Assembly: GCA_001821055.1 (NCBI GenBank) | Contig: MHRT01000005.1 | Location: forward strand, 107,533 to 156,377 | From: Candidatus Taylorbacteria bacterium RIFCSPHIGHO2_12_FULL_45_16 | GTDB taxonomy: Bacteria > Patescibacteriota > Minisyncoccia > Phycocordibacterales > PALSA-1337 | Reading direction: 5' to 3' | DNA: 48,845 nt | In this document: in pieces, positions 45,069 through 48,845 of the stretch | Position numbering within the stretch: the first letter of the stretch is position 1 | How the letters are laid out: each line of letters begins with the position of its first letter | Position numbers and translations under genes: made by a program | Notes under the pieces: generated by a model | What the model was told of the DNA's origin: nothing | What the model saw: the letters and a program-made list of their open reading frames with translations, nothing else | The model's database searches: none

Positions 45069-45950
45069 ATGAGTATGAACCCAAACATTGTTTTGCGGGA
45101 CTACTTTGAGGAATATCTGACATTCAGAGCGCAAGAGGGAAATGTATCAAAGACGCTAGTGGAGCATAGGAGATTTTTAGAAGGACCATTAGAAACAGCA
45201 GTGGGTCACAAGAAGGTAGAAGATTTGCGGATTATTGACAGGGCGGCACTGATTGAAGCGGGCAAGCCTTATGGGATTTATGGATCTCAAAGAGCTGTAG
45301 TTACGTTCAGGCAGTTGTGTCGCTTTCTTAATCAGCGCGGTACTAAACTGCCATTTGATTGGCGAGACATCGAGACACCAAAAGTCCCTAGTAAGATGGT
45401 CGATTATCTGACGAGCGATGAGATTGAGAAAATACGTAATGCGTTCAATCCCAATAGTATGCCTGGATTACGCACTCGTAGCTTGATCGAGTTTTTGCTC
45501 GATACAGGTATGAGGATAGGGGAAGCGTGCAGTGTAAATAGAGACGATGTGAACTTTGACACCCATGAGATACGCATTAAGAATTGCAAAACGCATGAGG
45601 ACAACGTGGTTTACTTCACAGATCGAAGTGCGGAATGGATCAAGATGTATTTAGGCGCACGGCGCGACAAACATCCTGCATTATTCCTTTCCGGCCGAGA
45701 TCGTATGCTTCCTTTGACTTCACGAAACTACATCAGAGCGAAGACGAAAAATCTCGGTATCAAGAAAAAGATCGGCCACCATGTTTTTAGAAAAACATGC
45801 GGTACATATCTCTTACAAAACCAAGTTGACATCAAAAGCGTGCAAACATTACTAAGGCACAAAAGCGAACGCACCACGCTTAGGTATTATATTGGTATTG
45901 ATAAGGAGAAATGCAAAGTGATGCACCAAGCAGTGATGGCGGGCATATAG
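45069..45950 (+). CDS. Tyrosine recombinase/integrase
   Basis: LLDTGMRIGEACSV (R), HHVFRKTCGTYLL (HxxR), LLRHKSERTTLRYY (H..Y). Confidence 0.95.
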   Translation: MSMNPNIVLRDYFEEYLTFRAQEGNVSKTLVEHRRFLEGPLETAVGHKKVEDLRIIDRAALIEAGKPYGIYGSQRAVVTFRQLCRFLNQRGTKLPFDWRDIETPKVPSKMVDYLTSDEIEKIRNAFNPNSMPGLRTRSLIEFLLDTGMRIGEACSVNRDDVNFDTHEIRIKNCKTHEDNVVYFTDRSAEWIKMYLGARRDKHPALFLSGRDRMLPLTSRNYIRAKTKNLGIKKKIGHHVFRKTCGTYLLQNQVDIKSVQTLLRHKSERTTLRYYIGIDKEKCKVMHQAVMAGI

Positions 45951-46068
45951 CAGAGAATATGTCCACAGGCTATCCACTTTGCGTTATGTACTCCGTCCCT
46001 AAATGGGGTATACTTAATTTTGTAATCTCTGTGTGATCTAGCATTTTCATAAAACAGCTCGTAGGATG

Positions 46069-46107
46069 CCACAGTGGAGTAAGAGATAACTTACCGCCAC
46101 AGTGGTC
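46069..46107 (+). repeat. attR
   Basis: CCACAGTGGAGTAAGAGATAACTTACCGCCACAGTGGTC (1 mismatch vs attL). Confidence 0.92.
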
Positions 46108-46228
46108 AAGAGATAAGGGTTTGACGAATTGAAGCCCGATTGGATGGCGTTCACAGAAGAAGGGTGGAAACATCTCTTTTTTTGTGTTAGCATTTTTTTA
46201 AACACAAACCAGCAACCGTTTGATAATT

Positions 46229-46633
46229 ATGTTAACTGAACTAAGCAATGAACCGTTGATTATTTGGGCAATCTATGGGGGATGTGCTTTGGCCTTAATC
46301 TTCATTGTGAGACACATCTGTATTGTCTCCAACAGACCTATGAGAAGAAGCGAGTTGGTCCGTCAGGTCAAGATGATCTTTGACCCGGCGGGTCGTGATG
46401 ACGCGTCTCAGAGATATGAACACTGCGAGCATATCTGCTCGCACTATGGCATTTCTTTATTCGAAGTGGCTTCGCATACGGGATTTGTCGGAGACATGCA
46501 GGACCTTTTGCAGGAAGCTAAAAGATCCGAAAAACGATCAAGTTATCGGAAGATTCTGCTTGAAGATGAAGTACGAGAGCACCCGCAGAGATTTCCGTCT
46601 GGTAGCTCCTTAGATACGAATGCGAAGATTTGA
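46229..46633 (+). CDS. Single-TM hypothetical protein
   Basis: MLTELSNEPLIIWAIYGGCALALIFIVRHICIV... Confidence 0.6.
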   Translation: MLTELSNEPLIIWAIYGGCALALIFIVRHICIVSNRPMRRSELVRQVKMIFDPAGRDDASQRYEHCEHICSHYGISLFEVASHTGFVGDMQDLLQEAKRSEKRSSYRKILLEDEVREHPQRFPSGSSLDTNAKI

Positions 46634-46662
46634 AATGATATAATCCATACCCTGATCGTCGC

Positions 46663-46687
46663 ACGGCGCGCTTGCGCCGTTTTTTAT
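46663..46687 (+). terminator. Terminator
   Basis: ACGGCGC-GCTT-GCGCCGT-TTTTT. Confidence 0.9.
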
Positions 46688-46724
46688 TGCATCTTTTTTA
46701 TTTTTTAGTTATGCTGTGGACACT

Positions 46725-47309
46725 ATGTTTAAAAAGAAGCCAACTGACGATGATATTATCCCTGAATTGGAAGCCACAGGACTTGATACTTTGGATGATT
46801 CGGTCGTGGCAGAAGAAGCTATGACTGAAACCATCAAGAAACTTCGTGAAAGGATTAAAAAATTGGAAGCGGAAAAACAGGAATATTTGACCGGCTGGCA
46901 GAGGGCCAAGGCCGATTTGGTTAATGCCCGAAAACGAGACGAAGAAGAGCGCAAAGAATTCATCAGATTCGTCAATGGACAATTGATTGAAGATCTTATT
47001 CCGGTACTGGCTAGTTTCGACATGGCAACAGAAAACAAGGAAGCGTGGGAAAAGGCCGACAAAAATTGGCGAACTGGAGTTGAATATATTCACGCGCAAT
47101 TGGTAAAAATTTTGGTTGATAATGGCCTAAAAGAAATCAATCCAATCAATGAAAAATTTGACCATACTCATCACGAGGCGACTTCTTATGAACCGGTGAC
47201 TGATGAAAAACTTGACCATGTAATTCTCCAGGTTATCCAAAAAGGGTATTCATTGAATGGAAAAGTGCTTAAGGCGCCGATCGTGAAGGTGGGGGAGTTT
47301 AAGAAATAA
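46725..47309 (+). CDS. grpE: Nucleotide exchange factor GrpE
   Basis: KADLVNARKRDEEER; GVEYIHAQLVKILVDNGLKEI; HHEATSYEPVTDEKLDHVILQVIQKGYSLNGKVLKAPIVKVGEF. Confidence 0.95.
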   Translation: MFKKKPTDDDIIPELEATGLDTLDDSVVAEEAMTETIKKLRERIKKLEAEKQEYLTGWQRAKADLVNARKRDEEERKEFIRFVNGQLIEDLIPVLASFDMATENKEAWEKADKNWRTGVEYIHAQLVKILVDNGLKEINPINEKFDHTHHEATSYEPVTDEKLDHVILQVIQKGYSLNGKVLKAPIVKVGEFKK

Positions 47310-47362
47310 GAAAACTGTTTCTGTCACTTGCTTGGAGCTATTTTTCTGTTATAATGGTTTCC

Positions 47363-47785
47363 ATGTTAAAACCCTTCGGAAAAAAGCTTTTAAACGCGTC
47401 ATATTCGGCTCAAAATTTGACTTCATTGGCTCTCCAAGATGGCCAATTCCTCTCTCGTGTTTTTACCGATCTCTCCGGCCAGCAATTCCGTCTGACTTTC
47501 TTTGTCACTATCGTTGCTGGCGAACCTCGTGGTCATCTCGTTTCCGCACAGCCGTTGAAATCTGGAGGTCGGACCTCCAGATTGAGCCTTTCTGGAGGAT
47601 GTGCTTCTTCACAAAATCTCTGTCTGCCATCTGCTACCCATAAACTCTTACCTCATATCTCTTACCTCATATCTCCCGCGCTTTTCATTTCTCCCTACAC
47701 CGAACTTTTCTTCTTTACAAGCCAACCAACTCGTGCGCCCAACTTCGCCAAGGCTTCGTCGGGCAAGCCGTCTTGTCGATCTTAA
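47363..47785 (+). CDS. Hypothetical ORF with repeat-derived C-terminal region
   Basis: TATAAT 7 nt upstream; protein-like N-term, then palindrome, 14-bp tandem repeat and FAKASSGKPS-type repeat. Confidence 0.35.
   Translation: MLKPFGKKLLNASYSAQNLTSLALQDGQFLSRVFTDLSGQQFRLTFFVTIVAGEPRGHLVSAQPLKSGGRTSRLSLSGGCASSQNLCLPSATHKLLPHISYLISPALFISPYTELFFFTSQPTRAPNFAKASSGKPSCRS
47559..47583. repeat. 25-bp odd palindrome
   Basis: AATCTGGAGGTC-G-GACCTCCAGATT. Confidence 0.9.
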
Positions 47786-47794
47786 TTCTCCGCG

Positions 47795-48007
47795 ATGCTC
47801 ATCAAAGTCCGAGTGACTGTAGGTGCGCGCGCGGAAAAGGTCGTCAAGAAAACTGACGATCTCTATGTTGTGTCTGTCAAAGAAAAAGCTGAGCAAAATG
47901 AAGCAAACAAGAGGGTATTGGAAATCTTCAGAAAGTTGTATCCTCGAAAATCAGTGAGAATTGTGAAGGGGCATCATAGCCCAAGTAAGATTGTGGAGGT
48001 GGGGTGA
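47795..48007 (+). CDS. DUF167 (YggU) family protein
   Basis: MLIKVRVTVGARAEKVVKKTDDLYVVSVKEKAEQNEANKRVLEIF. Confidence 0.85.
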   Translation: MLIKVRVTVGARAEKVVKKTDDLYVVSVKEKAEQNEANKRVLEIFRKLYPRKSVRIVKGHHSPSKIVEVG

Positions 48008-48033
48008 GTTCATTAAAAGTTGGGTAAAAGAAA

Positions 48034-48062
48034 AGGCCCGCGACATGATGTCCGCGAGGCCT
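48034..48062 (-). terminator. Terminator for minus-strand small membrane protein
   Basis: Minus: AGGCCTCGCGGACA-TCA-TGTCGCGGGCCTTTTCTTTT. Confidence 0.8.
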
Positions 48063-48077
48063 GATGTGAGAAATTCA

Positions 48078-48257
48078 TCATATCCAGTGTTTCAATTTGA
48101 GAAAACCAAGAGACACAAGTATGATGACCCCAACTGTTCCTGCGATTACTGCGATTGTGGTCTCGATGACATGACTTCGCTCTGCTGCAATAATCAACAG
48201 AAACATAACCATGAGACCTCCTAATGCTCGTGATCTGATCTTCCATTTTTCTTTCAT
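48078..48257 (-). CDS. 59-aa two-TM small membrane protein
   Basis: MKEKWKIRSRALGGLMVMFLLIIAAERSHVIETTIAVIAGTVGVIILVSLGFLKLKHWI; promoter and terminator present. Confidence 0.65.
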   Translation of the reverse strand: MKEKWKIRSRALGGLMVMFLLIIAAERSHVIETTIAVIAGTVGVIILVSLGFLKLKHWI

Positions 48258-48355
48258 AGTTTTGAATTGTGATCTGAAAGGATACAAAGCACGATTGCCT
48301 TGCGATTCCTTTCTATCACAATCCAAGCTCTCAAAGACCTTACTAGCTGTGGACA

Positions 48356-48385
48356 ATTATAGCACGCTTGATACCTATTTGTCAA
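48356..48385 (-). promoter_or_regulatory. Consensus promoter TTGACA-N18-TATAAT
   Basis: Minus strand TTGACAAATAGGTATCAAGCGTGCTATAAT. Confidence 0.85.
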
Positions 48386-48444
48386 TAGACATTAAACCCC
48401 TTATTTATCAACCCAAATTAGCCCTAAATTAACCAATTAATCAT

Positions 48445-48845
48445 ATGAGTAAAATCATCGGAATCGACCTCGGTACAACTTTCAGCGCCGTCGCAGTGAT
48501 GGAAGCAGGCGTACCTAGAGTCCTAGAAAACGCAGAGGGTCAGCGTACGACGCCCTCGATTGTCGCCCAATCAAAAACAGGCGAACGGCTTGTGGGACTC
48601 CTGGCCAAGCGTCAGGCAGTCACCAACCCAAAGAACACTATCTTCCAGATCAAGCGCTTCATGGGTCACACCTTCGACGAGCCGGGTGTGCAGAAAGATA
48701 TCAAGAATGTTTCGTTTGAAGTGCGCAAATCATCGAACGGAGGTATAGAAGTAAACATGGCAGGGAATTGGATGAGGCCAGAAGAGGTCTCGGCAATGAT
48801 TCTGACCAAACTCAAAACAGATGCCGAAGCTCGTCTGGGAGAGAA
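48445..48845 (+). CDS. dnaK: Chaperone DnaK, 3' truncated by window
   Basis: [41 protein letters not shown]. Confidence 0.97.
   Translation, partial: MSKIIGIDLGTTFSAVAVMEAGVPRVLENAEGQRTTPSIVAQSKTGERLVGLLAKRQAVTNPKNTIFQIKRFMGHTFDEPGVQKDIKNVSFEVRKSSNGGIEVNMAGNWMRPEEVSAMILTKLKTDAEARLGE

Larger units (their letters stand above)
35558..46107. mobile_element. Integrated element (inovirus-like) inserted at the 3' end of rpsI
   Basis: 39-bp direct repeat (1 mismatch) at both ends; tyrosine integrase near right end; Zot-like ATPase and small TM proteins inside. Confidence 0.88.

Noticed and set aside
47288-47309. grpE 3' end GTGGGGGAGTTTAAGAAATAA resembles the ychF-tail repeat (EF then stop)
   Set aside because: It encodes VGEFKK*, part of the normal GrpE C-terminus; no DGxxxEFxI match.
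1-48845. tRNA, rRNA or CRISPR loci
   Set aside because: I saw no cloverleaf/TTCGAATC arm context, rRNA-like conserved stretches, or regularly spaced identical repeats. A tRNA/CRISPR scan would be needed to exclude them formally.

Overview
The window looks like a chromosomal segment of a Patescibacteria/CPR-type (probably Parcubacteria-like) bacterium. That lineage call is an inference from protein styles and compact gene content; no search was run. 2-35.58 kb and 46.2-48.8 kb are mostly housekeeping: holB (partial), frr, rseP-like protease, proS, mreBCD-PBP2, greA, lysS, ychF, leuS, a sigma-region-4/HARE-like regulator, mltG, mnmA, a family-4-like UDG, M3 peptidase, alaS, infA-rpmJ-rpsM-rpsK-rpsD-rpoA-rplQ-rplM-rpsI, grpE and dnaK (partial). 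Three signals stand out. (1) Downstream of ychF, four small cassettes (ORF, ORF, promoter-ORF-terminator, minus-strand ncRNA) are each followed by a ~33-bp repeat that re-encodes the YchF C-terminus (DGxxxEF[RK]I-stop), giving an integron-like tail-stacking array. (2) A ~10.5-kb integrated element (35558-46107) is bounded by a 39-bp direct repeat (1 mismatch) at the 3' end of rpsI. It has a tyrosine integrase, a Zot-like ATPase, small membrane/coat-like proteins and hairpin-rich DNA (inovirus-like), plus a secreted HAF-repeat/lipase-like cargo. Its att region also contains stacked S9 tails (PQWSKR-stop encoded twice with different codons). (3) A 1355-aa leucyl-tRNA synthetase carries two Nudix-like insertions and one HAD-like insertion. 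Further observations include a UDG that appears to lack all four Fe-S cysteines, many near-consensus -10 boxes 6-10 nt upstream of start codons (putative leaderless mRNAs), several structured ncRNA candidates, and intergenic inverted repeats. All family calls are from sequence recognition only.
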